This document shows, piece by piece, positions 17,847 through 26,660 of a DNA stretch of 64,000 bases. The notes under the pieces were generated by a model, which saw only the letters and a list, made by a program, of their open reading frames with translations, was not told the DNA's origin and did not search any database. The stretch's first letter is position 1. Each line of letters opens with the position of its first letter. The DNA comes from Pseudomonadota bacterium (lineage in GTDB: Bacteria > Bdellovibrionota > Bacteriovoracia > Bacteriovoracales > Bacteriovoracaceae). Position numbers and translations under genes: made by a program. The stretch covers positions 744,001-808,000 of the forward strand of contig JAIYBW010000004.1 of NCBI GenBank assembly GCA_027488375.1. Reading direction: 5' to 3'.

Positions 17847-18986
17847 TTAAAAAATTTCAGACTCCAAAGGCATTGATAGCAACTCATAAGCCGAAGTCAC
17901 GACAATTTGATCTTTGGTTTGGGGTTTAACCTTGGACTTTATAAGTTGCAGACAATGATCCACTTTTAATCGCTCTTTATAATAATATAAAGACTTACTT
18001 CTTGTAGTCTCATTTAATTTCGCCTCAATAAGACAAACAGGCTTATTATTTTTTAGAATAACAAAGTCAACTTCATGACCATTCTTATCTCTTAAATAAT
18101 TAAGTTCGTATTTATCACCATAAAGATCTTCTAAGAATTGAATCCTCTTATAAAGATGAGTCGCCACTAAATTTTCAAACTTCGCACCTTCGTCTCCATA
18201 GACCTCACCATTGTCATAAAGATAAACCTTTGGTGTTTTCGTGATCGCTTTCGCAATACCTTTACCGTAAGGAGGAACAATAAAAACGGCATAGGTTTTT
18301 TCGAGAATGTTGAGCCATGACTTTGCTGTCTTGGGTGCGATCTCTAAATCCCTCGCTATATTTGAAACGACAATTTCTGATCCAACTCTCTCTGTAATTC
18401 CTTGGTAAAAGAGCTCCAGCAGCGAAATGTCTTTTATGCTTTCTAATTCCTGAATATCCTGCCTAAAAACGAGTTTGAGTTTTTCCTTTCTCCATCTCTT
18501 CGCATAAACTTCCCTGCCTTCAAAAAATGGCTCAGGAAACCCACCCAGTTTAATGAGTTTGTCTAAATTACTTTCATCGTTATTTTTGAAATGATGTTTC
18601 AACTCTGAAAGACATAGAGGATGAACTCGCCAACTGAAGAAGCGGCCGAGCATTGAGTCCTGACCCTTTTTATAAATATCGAGCTTGGCACTTCCTGTTA
18701 TGATAAAGCGGTGCTTATCTTTTTGAGTATCATAAGTTCCCTTCAAAAAGTTTTTCCATCTAGAGTACTTATGAATCTCATCGAGGGCCACGTAAGTCTC
18801 TTCATCGCTCCAATCACGCTTAAGAATTTGCCGACGATGATCTTGGTCATCCCAATTCAAATAAATACCCTGCAAATCTTTAAGCAAATCAAGAACCAAT
18901 GTTGTTTTGCCCGATTGCCTAGGCCCAGTCAGAAAAACCATCTTCTTTTTGCTATCATCAAGAATATATTTAGCCAGATATCTCAT
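17847..18986 (-). CDS. AAA-family ATPase of the AAA_14/DUF4143 type
   Basis: 379 residues. Walker A GPRQSGKTT is at 21-29, Walker B YVALDEIHKY near 68-77, and sensor-like IITGSAKLD. A winged-helix middle section (IVVSNIARDLEIAPKTAKSWLNILEKTYAVFIVPPYG) leads into a C-terminal DUF4143 domain with a PD-(D/E)xK-like core (GHEVDFVILKNNKPVCLIEAK). This family is widespread, often horizontally mobile and of unclear function. Here it stands alone between two copies of a palindromic repeat. Confidence 0.9.
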   Translation of the reverse strand: MRYLAKYILDDSKKKMVFLTGPRQSGKTTLVLDLLKDLQGIYLNWDDQDHRRQILKRDWSDEETYVALDEIHKYSRWKNFLKGTYDTQKDKHRFIITGSAKLDIYKKGQDSMLGRFFSWRVHPLCLSELKHHFKNNDESNLDKLIKLGGFPEPFFEGREVYAKRWRKEKLKLVFRQDIQELESIKDISLLELFYQGITERVGSEIVVSNIARDLEIAPKTAKSWLNILEKTYAVFIVPPYGKGIAKAITKTPKVYLYDNGEVYGDEGAKFENLVATHLYKRIQFLEDLYGDKYELNYLRDKNGHEVDFVILKNNKPVCLIEAKLNETTRSKSLYYYKERLKVDHCLQLIKSKVKPQTKDQIVVTSAYELLSMPLESEIF

Positions 18987-19005
18987 AGGACTATTTTACC
19001 TTGGA

Positions 19006-19051
19006 GGTCAAAAAAGTCCAGTCTAAATTGACCTACAGGTCAAAAAAGACC
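19006..19051. promoter_or_regulatory. Array of GGTCA/TGACC half-sites upstream of the ATPase gene
   Basis: The stretch holds GGTCAAAAAAGTCC (19006-19019), the perfect palindrome TTGACCTACAGGTCAA (19028-19043) and GGTCAAAAAAGACC (19038-19051). Three half-sites in 46 bp lie 20-65 bases ahead of the ATPase ATG, the usual place for an autoregulatory operator. The binding protein is unknown; the ATPase itself contains a winged-helix section. Confidence 0.5.
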
Positions 19052-19063
19052 AATGCTATGGGT

Positions 19064-19087
19064 GTTAAAAAGGTACGTGACACCTTT
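19064..19087. repeat. Palindromic dispersed repeat, copy 2
   Basis: Identical over 24 bp and in the same orientation as the copies at 17813 and 19741. It separates the ATPase promoter region from the downstream secreted-protein gene. Confidence 0.85.
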
Positions 19088-19252
19088 ATTCCTTTCTCTT
19101 TTTTGGTTTTCTAGAGAAATGCCATAAAAAAAAGTCACCTCAAATGGCTTAGACAAAGAAAAAGTCCAATTATTTCGTCGCGTTGCAAATTTTGGCGATT
19201 TATAAAAAAATAGTCATGTTACTATCACTTTAACATTTAACAGGGGAAATTG

Positions 19253-19678
19253 ATGAAATTAAGAAATCTTTTTATGTTTGGTTTAGCTGCAACTTTACTT
19301 TCAATTAATAGCGAACAAGCTTTTGCGCAACAGGGTCCTTCTTGTCTTGGAGAGCCTCAACAGTCTGGTGAAGATAACAGTTTACCTTTTGTTGTAAGCC
19401 CATTGAGCATTAAAGTGAGAAGGAAAGTTGGATTTTATAAGAGCCGTGGCCAAGCTTATAACATACCTCTTGCTAGAAATTGTAATGAAGCTATTCTGGC
19501 CGCAAAATCAACTGTCAGTCTTTTGAATGGTGCCGGAAGAGTCTGTAATGGAGGATATGCCTCTGCAACTTATCAGTGTACTCCAAACTTTATGAACTAC
19601 CCTACGGTTTGTGATACAGGATCAACTGTCAGAGTTGAAGATACTTGGACCATAAGTGTAAATTTTAGCTGTAATTAA
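19253..19678 (+). CDS. Secreted disulphide-rich small protein
   Basis: 141 residues, start at the ATG after AGGGGA. A signal peptide of about 25 residues ends at QAFA. The mature protein has an even number of Cys (six: CLGEP, NCNEA, VCNGG, QCTPN, VCDTG, SCN), consistent with three disulphides. Family not recognised. It lies between copies 2 and 3 of the palindromic repeat and is followed by a perfect hairpin. Confidence 0.7.
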   Translation: MKLRNLFMFGLAATLLSINSEQAFAQQGPSCLGEPQQSGEDNSLPFVVSPLSIKVRRKVGFYKSRGQAYNIPLARNCNEAILAAKSTVSLLNGAGRVCNGGYASATYQCTPNFMNYPTVCDTGSTVRVEDTWTISVNFSCN

Positions 19679-19704
19679 ATTTTAATAAAAAAATTCTTAA
19701 ATCC

Positions 19705-19737
19705 TTTGCATTCTTGATGAAAACTCAAGAATGCAAA
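19705..19737 (+). terminator. Perfect 13-bp hairpin downstream of the secreted-protein gene
   Basis: Arms TTTGCATTCTTGA and TCAAGAATGCAAA are exactly complementary around a 7-base loop. It ends 4 bases before the third palindromic repeat. No U-run follows directly. Confidence 0.55.
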
Positions 19738-19740
19738 CTT

Positions 19741-19764
19741 GTTAAAAAGGTACGTGACACCTTT
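19741..19764. repeat. Palindromic dispersed repeat, copy 3
   Basis: The third identical 24-bp unit in the same orientation. Its last two bases overlap the stop codon of the convergent yaiI gene. On the minus strand it can form a hairpin followed by T-rich sequence. Confidence 0.85.
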
Positions 19765-20215
19765 ATCTTTTGTTTAAAATTTTGTTGATGGAATTGGTGA
19801 ATCGTTCGGCATCCTTAGGCCCAAAAGCTTCCGGGCCGCCAGTCACAACACCATTATCTCGAAGTTCTTTCATGAAATCCCGCATGGAGAGGCGCTCGCG
19901 AACATTTTCTTCCGTATAGATCTCGCCTCGGATATTAAGCCCAATGGCGTTCTTTTCAACGATAAAAGCGGCCAAAGGAAGATCGGCCGTGATCACGATA
20001 TCGTTTTCTTTCACATGCTCAACAATGTAGCTATCGGCCACATCAGCACCAAGACTCACTTTAATAATTTTAATCAGAGGCGACTGGGGGATGAACATAG
20101 ACTTATTGGCCACGAGGATCACTTCTAATTGCAGACGAGCGGAAATCTTATAAAGAATTTCTTTAACAAGCTTGGGGCAAGCGTCGGCATCGATCCAAAT
20201 GGTTGGGCGGTTCAT
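19763..20215 (-). CDS. yaiI: YaiI/YqxD family protein (UPF0178, DUF188)
   Basis: 150 residues. The N-terminal motif IWIDADACP (6-14) and the TADLPLAAFIVEKN stretch are diagnostic of UPF0178. The family has a PIN-like fold and a role in RNA or stress biology has been suggested but not established. Length is normal. Confidence 0.9.
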   Translation of the reverse strand: MNRPTIWIDADACPKLVKEILYKISARLQLEVILVANKSMFIPQSPLIKIIKVSLGADVADSYIVEHVKENDIVITADLPLAAFIVEKNAIGLNIRGEIYTEENVRERLSMRDFMKELRDNGVVTGGPEAFGPKDAERFTNSINKILNKR

Positions 20216-20402
20216 GCTTTTATATGTCTCATCTTGAGAAAGAAATAGCTACCTAAAAATCCTAGTAAGTCCCTAATTTGACATGAGTCCAGTAGAACCA
20301 TGAGTAAGAATAATTTACATAAATTCCGCTCTCAAGATTGTTACTCTTGCCATGACCCCTGTTCTTTGAAAAGAAGGTATGCAAGTAAATAAAAGGATCT
20401 CT

Positions 20403-21101
20403 ATGAAAATCATCATTAAGCTTTTTTTGCTTATACTTTCCCTCCCCGTTTTGGCCCAAGATGATCTGGGCATGCGCTATGGAGTGAACGATCTTTACTC
20501 AAAAATAGTAGATAATCGCGGAAATGGTGAAGAGCGCCTTTATGGCCTTCGCAATGCCAGACTACTCTTTAAAAATATTCTTCGTGGAGGCGCCAACAAT
20601 GCCTACCACAGGACGGCTCCCCGCTCAAACACCAACCCACTGCCTGAAGACGGACTCATGAGTCTTTGTCGTGAAGGGTTTAGCACTGCTATTTATCTTT
20701 ATGAAACAAACTATGAGACGGCCTCTCAAGACATCACATGTGTGAATGATAAGGGACTTCCTCAACGCCTCGTCTATCTCAACCATCCTTATTCAAAAAG
20801 TGAATCAGCAGAAAAAATCCTTCGTCAGATATATGCTCACATCACTGAAGACAAAGGCTCACTGTACTTGCATTGCTGGAATGGTTGGCATGCTTCAGGT
20901 TTTTTCTCGGCCATAGCACTTCGCCAATTTTGTGACTTCTCAGCCGAAGAAGCTGTTACCTACTGGGATAAAAATACAGATGGGGTTAATACAGAACCTG
21001 GGTATGAAACAATCCGTAAAAAGATTAGAGCTTTCATCCCCTATCCAGATTTAAAACTGAACTCGGCCCAGAAATCTGATCTCTGCAGCTACGCCAATTA
21101 A
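20403..21101 (+). CDS. Exported tyrosine-phosphatase-like protein lacking the catalytic arginine
   Basis: 232 residues from an ATG after AAGGA; signal peptide about 1-19. The segment LYLHCWNGWHASGFFSAIALRQFCDFSAEEAVTYW follows the dual-specificity phosphatase pattern HCxxGxxRSG closely: His157 and Cys158 are present, but Ala164 replaces the Arg that binds phosphate. It could be a pseudophosphatase binding a ligand, or an enzyme with altered chemistry. The export signal places it in the periplasm or outside. The rest of the protein matches no family I know. Confidence 0.65.
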   Translation: MKIIIKLFLLILSLPVLAQDDLGMRYGVNDLYSKIVDNRGNGEERLYGLRNARLLFKNILRGGANNAYHRTAPRSNTNPLPEDGLMSLCREGFSTAIYLYETNYETASQDITCVNDKGLPQRLVYLNHPYSKSESAEKILRQIYAHITEDKGSLYLHCWNGWHASGFFSAIALRQFCDFSAEEAVTYWDKNTDGVNTEPGYETIRKKIRAFIPYPDLKLNSAQKSDLCSYAN

Positions 21102-21110
21102 AGTAATAAA

Positions 21111-21317
21111 TTAGTAATGAGGCGGCTTCTCGTCCCGTAAAGACCGATGCCCCTCAACACTCGTCCCATCATTGGCCGTTCTTTTCAGATCCAAAATTTC
21201 TTTTTCTAAACGCTGAATGATGATCCCTTGCTGGGTCACAACTTCATTGAGCTTCATTAAAAAGTCATCCTGATGGGAAAAACGAATCTCAAGATCAATC
21301 AGTCTCTTTTCTGTCAT
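21111..21317 (-). CDS. slyX: SlyX family coiled-coil protein
   Basis: 68 residues from the ATG preceded by GGAG. The body is one coiled coil (LIDLEIRFSHQDDFLMKLNEVVTQQGIIIQRLEKEILDLK) and the protein ends in PPHY, both hallmarks of SlyX. Its function is unknown. Length is normal. Confidence 0.85.
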   Translation of the reverse strand: MTEKRLIDLEIRFSHQDDFLMKLNEVVTQQGIIIQRLEKEILDLKRTANDGTSVEGHRSLRDEKPPHY

Positions 21318-21435
21318 AAAGTCTCCACTCAATTTATTTTAGTCAATTCTGTAAAAGGATGAATATTGATCTTCAACGATTTAAATAGAGTTCTTGAGAT
21401 AGGAGCAAGGCAAGGCCTCACCCCTATTCAACAGG

Positions 21436-24400
21436 TTAATTACCATTTAAAGATCTTGATTTATAATCGCGATTATTCCAGTTCTCCTGCTCAACCTTAG
21501 GCTGGATAACTTGATCGTAGGTTTCGGAGTAATTCATTTTGTCCTCACTTCCACCTCTCCAGCGACGTTCTGACCCAAGAGCTTTGCCTACGTCTTTTGT
21601 ATTTTTCTTGGCATTTTTCCACTCTTTTTTGGCCATTTTTCTCATCTTGCGATTAAGCTTTTTCTCCCAATCCTCAGGGAAGTCCGCCTGTAGTTCTTTC
21701 TTTAAATCTTCATAATCTTTTGGATTTCTTTTTTTGTAATCATCAGTAATTGTCGTCAACATTTTTTCATAATCTTCGCGACACTCTCGTGTAAATGACT
21801 GAACTGTACTCGGACGATTACCATAGCGAACTTCACGTTCTGTAAACACTGGTTCATCTTTCCAGAGATCATCATAAAAAATAGAGCATGATGCCTTAAC
21901 ATCAACTTGTTCAGTTTTATCAGTATTAACCTCTCCACTGGTTGAAGCATTGAGATCAAATATCTTCATGTTATCTAGGATACCTTGTAAAACGGCATGC
22001 TTTGGACTTTTTGGATCCGTCGTATGAAGATCTTTAAGAAAGTTCCCGTAAAGCTCCTTACCCTCATCAGAAAAAAGATCTAGTTGACCCAGATCAATGT
22101 CCGGACGTGACTTGCTGGCAAATTCCTTAAATCCACTATTATCTATAATTTTTTTGGCAAAACCAATTGAGAGATTTGCATTCTTTGACTGCTGAGCGAA
22201 GCTATTGAGCTGGTTCAGCTCTTTTTGCACGTGAGTATCGACCATACAACTATAGATCTCTTTTTGTGTCTTTTTTCCTTTACAGGCTTCATAGCTTGGA
22301 TCACCAGCAATAAATCTATTCATATCAGGTGGCCCAAAGTAAGCAATCGTCTCCGATTGGCTTTTATCTCTCAACGCCTTTTCATCAATTGAAACGCCAC
22401 TCGCTTTAGCAGCTGCAACAACTTGCTTGATATAAAAGTCCTGCATGGATTCAGCACGTTTATTAGATAAGGTTGCATGATTTACATTCGACTTCCCATG
22501 CCCTTCTCGATTGGCAGTCGCAAAAACTTTCGCCTGAAAACTTTCAACTAGTATTTTAGCTTGTTGTTCAAGTGGAATATTTTTATTATCAGTAATTGAT
22601 TTTACAAAGTTCTGGGCATCTTTAGTCACGTTGTCATTCATTTTTAGTAAATTTTGACACTTTTCACCGGTGATAGCGGATATTTTAAAAGTCCCTAAAG
22701 ACTGGTCATGACCGACAGGACGATAATTTAATCCAACTTTACAATCAATTTTAGAGACGTCTGCAATAGGACTGCCATTAGAAGTGAAGTCTTTCATTAA
22801 ATCCAGGCCACCAACAAGTCCAGGAATTTGAGAGGCATAATTCGCGCTATTAGATTCCCATTTGATTGGTGGACATTTGAGTTCCTTCGTCATTTGAACA
22901 GTTACTTCAAATTGCTTTTTATAATTATTATCTCTGATGGATTTCTCATAAGATTCTTTTTCAGCCGGATTTGCACCAGAGAGATTTATTTCCTCATTTG
23001 CCTGTTGGGCACACTTATCTTTAGCAGTTGCCAGAGCGTTAAGTCGATTGGCATCCTTTTGTAATTCTTCACATTCCTCATTCATCACTTGATCTGCACT
23101 TTCTAGGAGTTCAGCAAGAGAATTATTTAATTTAATTCCATCAGTGACACACTCAGAACCACTTTGCCATTTATCTTTATCCACAATGGTTTCATAACAA
23201 GCGGCATCGCAATCACAACCATTCTCAGTCATGATGATTTCTCCACCACGATTACGGCACTGTCTTAATTTATAATCTGAAATCTTATCCTTACATTCTG
23301 GCTCGACGTCATCGCTTCCTTCATATCGATCACAATCACACACGTCTCCACCCGTCCATACGAATTGGACACCACTCTTTTTCTCTTCTTCTCTTTTATT
23401 TTTCTCCTTACACTTTGCTTCTCTTTTCTTATCTCTGTCTGAATTACAGATTCCAACTTCTTTTTCACAAGCTGTTATGTAAGAGTAAGAAGGTTGCTCC
23501 ATGAAGTCATCATTAACACCTTCAATTGTTGTTGTTGTAGTGCTTGGGGTATATCCATCCTTACATTTTGTACAAAAGAAGCGCTTTTCTTTAAAATCAT
23601 CATTTTCAAAACCATTTTTCTTGATCACTAACTTTTCGTACTCATCACAGTGCTTAACATCTTTCTTCGTGCTGCCAATCTGGGAGAGCCAATTCTCAAT
23701 ATTACATGGCCCTTGACGATAAATCGGTTCATTGGCCCAATGAGCTTCACTACCTTTATCACGATTAAAACTCATCTTATCTGATGAGAAGCTACCGACC
23801 ATTTTTCTTTTTTCTTTGTACGAACAAGCTTTTTCTCCTGTCGTCAAATTTCGACACTCACAACCAACCCATTTCCATTTGCGATCTGGTTGTGAATTAC
23901 AATCATTCTTTGCACGATCGTACTCTTCACGATTGGCATATTTCCCATCACAAAACTTTTTCGTTTTTACACACTTACAATCAACAAATTCGTAAGACCC
24001 CTCATTGTCTGTTTTTTCAGAACATTCAGCAGCCTTTTGAATGTATTCATCTGTCCCTTCATTACAATCCCAATTTTTGCGAGGAACAAAGCTAGGATTT
24101 TTGTCCATAATACATTTACATGATTTTTCGTCATATTTGGCGAGGAACTCTAATTTATAGGACTTCTGATTATTATTTTTTGCAAGATAGTCACCACACT
24201 CTTTCTTTTCTCTCTTGACTCTCTCTTCAGAGCACTGTTTATCTTCACACTGACAAGTAATATCATTCCAAGTTTGCCCCTTAGAGCATGAGGTCTTTTT
24301 ACATTGATCAATCTCACCTTTCTCTTTTTCACCACCAAATTTAACTAACTTCTTATCGATTGTAGTATGATCTGCTAAAAAATCATCGCGATCCTTGCCA

Positions 24401-24822
24401 TTACGACCTGTGACCACTTTCCAAGTATCTTGATGTGTGGATTTGTGAATTAAAATTTCCTCTGTCCCCCATTTCTTCTTTTCTGAAGGGCTAGCTTTTT
24501 CAAATTTTATAACTCGAACGGGCTGTCCAGCTATAATGTCTCCTTTTTCATCTGTAGGCATAATAAATTTTTTATTACCATAGACTTCAATTTTGATTTT
24601 TTTATTCGCTTCTAAATCTTTTAATAAATTCCCAAGGCATTTATTCATCAACTGGGGTGATGGATGAAGTAAGCGTATGTAGGCGTTGATTGTCGCATGA
24701 CCTGATCCCCAAGCTGCCCCGGAACCATCAAGTTTTTTCTTAGCGTACTCACATTCATCTTCTGCCAGTGCCGAATGAGTAAAACTGAAAAAAAGAAATA
24801 AAATAAATAATGATCGAATCAT
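21436..24822 (-). CDS. Giant secreted Cys-rich protein with CxC modules and OmpA-like C-terminal segment
   Basis: 1128 residues with a signal peptide (about 1-20). From about 170 to 570 at least six modules end in C-x-C (TCQCE, SCKCI, DCKCV, GCECR, CDCDR, CDCDA) with further Cys between, so this half is probably a chain of disulphide-linked or metal-binding domains. A later stretch, near residue 770, reads HGKSNVNHATLSNKRAESMQDFYIKQ, which resembles the peptidoglycan-contacting part of OmpA C-terminal domains. The whole is very rich in Lys and Glu. No overall family recognised; envelope scaffold or surface role inferred. Confidence 0.65.
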   Translation of the reverse strand: MIRSLFILFLFFSFTHSALAEDECEYAKKKLDGSGAAWGSGHATINAYIRLLHPSPQLMNKCLGNLLKDLEANKKIKIEVYGNKKFIMPTDEKGDIIAGQPVRVIKFEKASPSEKKKWGTEEILIHKSTHQDTWKVVTGRNGKDRDDFLADHTTIDKKLVKFGGEKEKGEIDQCKKTSCSKGQTWNDITCQCEDKQCSEERVKREKKECGDYLAKNNNQKSYKLEFLAKYDEKSCKCIMDKNPSFVPRKNWDCNEGTDEYIQKAAECSEKTDNEGSYEFVDCKCVKTKKFCDGKYANREEYDRAKNDCNSQPDRKWKWVGCECRNLTTGEKACSYKEKRKMVGSFSSDKMSFNRDKGSEAHWANEPIYRQGPCNIENWLSQIGSTKKDVKHCDEYEKLVIKKNGFENDDFKEKRFFCTKCKDGYTPSTTTTTIEGVNDDFMEQPSYSYITACEKEVGICNSDRDKKREAKCKEKNKREEEKKSGVQFVWTGGDVCDCDRYEGSDDVEPECKDKISDYKLRQCRNRGGEIIMTENGCDCDAACYETIVDKDKWQSGSECVTDGIKLNNSLAELLESADQVMNEECEELQKDANRLNALATAKDKCAQQANEEINLSGANPAEKESYEKSIRDNNYKKQFEVTVQMTKELKCPPIKWESNSANYASQIPGLVGGLDLMKDFTSNGSPIADVSKIDCKVGLNYRPVGHDQSLGTFKISAITGEKCQNLLKMNDNVTKDAQNFVKSITDNKNIPLEQQAKILVESFQAKVFATANREGHGKSNVNHATLSNKRAESMQDFYIKQVVAAAKASGVSIDEKALRDKSQSETIAYFGPPDMNRFIAGDPSYEACKGKKTQKEIYSCMVDTHVQKELNQLNSFAQQSKNANLSIGFAKKIIDNSGFKEFASKSRPDIDLGQLDLFSDEGKELYGNFLKDLHTTDPKSPKHAVLQGILDNMKIFDLNASTSGEVNTDKTEQVDVKASCSIFYDDLWKDEPVFTEREVRYGNRPSTVQSFTRECREDYEKMLTTITDDYKKRNPKDYEDLKKELQADFPEDWEKKLNRKMRKMAKKEWKNAKKNTKDVGKALGSERRWRGGSEDKMNYSETYDQVIQPKVEQENWNNRDYKSRSLNGN

Positions 24823-24985
24823 AAAGATTTCCTAATTTAAACCTAGAGCCTAAATTTCTATCGGATAAAATTCATCTAAAATTAACCCCCTCGCTTCCGA
24901 CTCCTTCACTCGGGATTGCCCTGTTTTATTTTTTATGCTTAAGGAGTCATCTCGTTGATTTAACGAGAAAGGATGAGACTTTCCC

Positions 24986-25348
24986 CTATTTGAGCTTAAG
25001 ACGGATAGGTCCCTTAAATGAAGTGGGGTCTACTACTTTACTTGATTGGGTGATCTCAATTTTTCCCTCATGGGCCAGGAGCCTGGCACTCCGTCGGACA
25101 TGCTCCATCATCATCTTATCCTGCTTGAGTTCAGAGGGAAGAACCTCACTAGGACAAATGGTTTTGAGTGGTCCCCTTTCTTGAAGCAAGGTCATGATGG
25201 CCTCTCGATAATCAAACTTATTTTTATTTCGCCGGCACTCATCACTGCAGTACTTGATCTCGGGCCAATTTTTCTCCCACTTCTTGCGAAACTCGATAGT
25301 TCGTCCACAGCTTGAGCAAATTTTTGTGTCTTGATGATGATTTTTCAT
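24986..25348 (-). CDS. DUF2256/DUF3253 fusion protein
   Basis: 120 residues. Residues 10-42 form a zinc-finger-like DUF2256 unit (CSSCGRTIEFRKKWEKNW, then YCSDECRRNK). Residues 45-118 match DUF3253, a winged-helix-like domain (ICPSEVLP, RRSARLLAHEGKIEITQ, GPIRLKL). This fusion is known; the role is not. A zinc-dependent nucleic-acid-binding protein is the simplest reading. Confidence 0.85.
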   Translation of the reverse strand: MKNHHQDTKICSSCGRTIEFRKKWEKNWPEIKYCSDECRRNKNKFDYREAIMTLLQERGPLKTICPSEVLPSELKQDKMMMEHVRRSARLLAHEGKIEITQSSKVVDPTSFKGPIRLKLK

Positions 25349-25357
25349 TAGAAGGTT

Positions 25358-25810
25358 TTATGAGAATGAAAGCTTGAAGCCAGACCAGAGAAAAAAATTC
25401 AGGAGGCGCCAAATTGGTCGAAACCAAGGACGGATGTAGGATTTAAGTTTCAGTTTGAGTTTGGGCCCCTCACGAAAAAACTCCAGCTGCACTGGCCGCA
25501 CGAGTCTGAAGCTCACCACATAAGAGCCATAAAAATAATCAAGGCTGCGATAACTTGAGGTCACTTCACCTATGGCCCCATGAACACTGAGAAATGGCCC
25601 ATGGTGAATATTGAGTTCCCCCGGAGAAAACTCACCTTCCTGGGAAGAGGCCGCAAATTCAACGCGGTAAGGATAAATTTGACCTTGGGTAAAGGTCTCC
25701 CGCCGCTGAAGTTTTTCCCAAATGAGAGGCATTTGCTCTTCTGAGAAAGTGAACTCTCGCTCAAACTCATCAACAATAAATCCTTCTGGAGTGACAAATT
25801 GCTGATTCAT
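25358..25810 (-). CDS. Conserved hypothetical protein, possibly SRPBCC or DUF1990-like
   Basis: 150 residues, no signal peptide, predicted beta-rich (FEREFTFSEEQMPLIWEKLQ, SYRSLDYFYGSYVVSFRLVRPVQLEFF) with a hydrophobic C-terminal helix (WRLLNFFLWSGFKLSF). It resembles SRPBCC-fold lipid or ligand-binding proteins, but no decisive motif is visible. It is 9 bases upstream of the DUF2256/DUF3253 gene and probably co-transcribed. Confidence 0.6.
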   Translation of the reverse strand: MNQQFVTPEGFIVDEFEREFTFSEEQMPLIWEKLQRRETFTQGQIYPYRVEFAASSQEGEFSPGELNIHHGPFLSVHGAIGEVTSSYRSLDYFYGSYVVSFRLVRPVQLEFFREGPKLKLKLKSYIRPWFRPIWRLLNFFLWSGFKLSFS

Positions 25811-25944
25811 ACGAGGTTCTTCCTTGGAAATTCAAAATCCTATTATCTCACTCACCTAGATCAAGTAAACAACTTGCCTAGGTTATATCTAAGATGATTG
25901 GAGGGAGAATTGTGCTATAGCTACCGGGTATAAAGGACTTAATT

Positions 25945-26652
25945 ATGAAAATCACGCTACTTGCACTCTTTCTTGCCACTGCGCTCTCATCAGTTTGCTC
26001 GGCCAAAGACCTTAATTTAATGACCATCGAGGAACTAAAAACTGAACTCATAACAAGAGCTTCAAAATATACAGGTCAGGGTGACCCCGATTATAAAATA
26101 CAAAACGAACTTGAGCCCTATGTGAACAAGATGATTGAACTGAATCCACAAGCACCTGTGAAAGATCGCTTACCACTCCTCTACGGAGTCTGGAAGCAGG
26201 TTTGGGGACCTTACGATTATCAAAACGATAGCCGCAGAGTTGATCCCTCAATTGGAGTGAATGAAATCTATCAAGTCATCGACCCAGATGGTTTTTATTA
26301 CAACGTTTCTCCGAATTACAAAAAAGGCAATCTTAAGAAAGAAAAGATTAATTATCTTAAAGGCCAGTACCGCATAAGCACCACCAATCCGAATGGCCTC
26401 AATGTCAAATTTAGAAAGTTTCCAGGCATGAGTAAAAGACCTGTGAGTAGACCGATTTACGATTATGTTAAAGAGGCGGAAGAAGGAACTCTTCCGAACC
26501 AAATTACAATTGTTCCGACGTTTATTGTCCGCGTCTTTTTTGGCGGCGGCACACTGGTGGAAGTCTACACTGATGAAACAATCAGAATCCTTTATGCCTC
26601 AAACAAAGATGAGTTTAAGAAAAACTACCTCTACGTGATGGTTAGACCGTAA
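25945..26652 (+). CDS. Exported protein, possibly PAP/fibrillin-like
   Basis: 235 residues with a signal peptide ending near SVCSA. The pattern VNKMIELNPQAPVKDRLPLLYGVWKQVWGPYDY followed by beta strands and a closing IRILYASNKDEFKKNYLYVMVRP is reminiscent of plastid-lipid-associated (PAP/fibrillin) domains found in several bacteria. The match is by eye and tentative. Likely periplasmic or outer-membrane associated. Confidence 0.55.
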   Translation: MKITLLALFLATALSSVCSAKDLNLMTIEELKTELITRASKYTGQGDPDYKIQNELEPYVNKMIELNPQAPVKDRLPLLYGVWKQVWGPYDYQNDSRRVDPSIGVNEIYQVIDPDGFYYNVSPNYKKGNLKKEKINYLKGQYRISTTNPNGLNVKFRKFPGMSKRPVSRPIYDYVKEAEEGTLPNQITIVPTFIVRVFFGGGTLVEVYTDETIRILYASNKDEFKKNYLYVMVRP

Positions 26653-26660
26653 ATGAGGTA

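Noticed and set aside
19064-19087. Palindromic repeat as an integron attC site
   Set aside because: It lacks the GTTRRRY core ends and is too short; no integron integrase is in the window.
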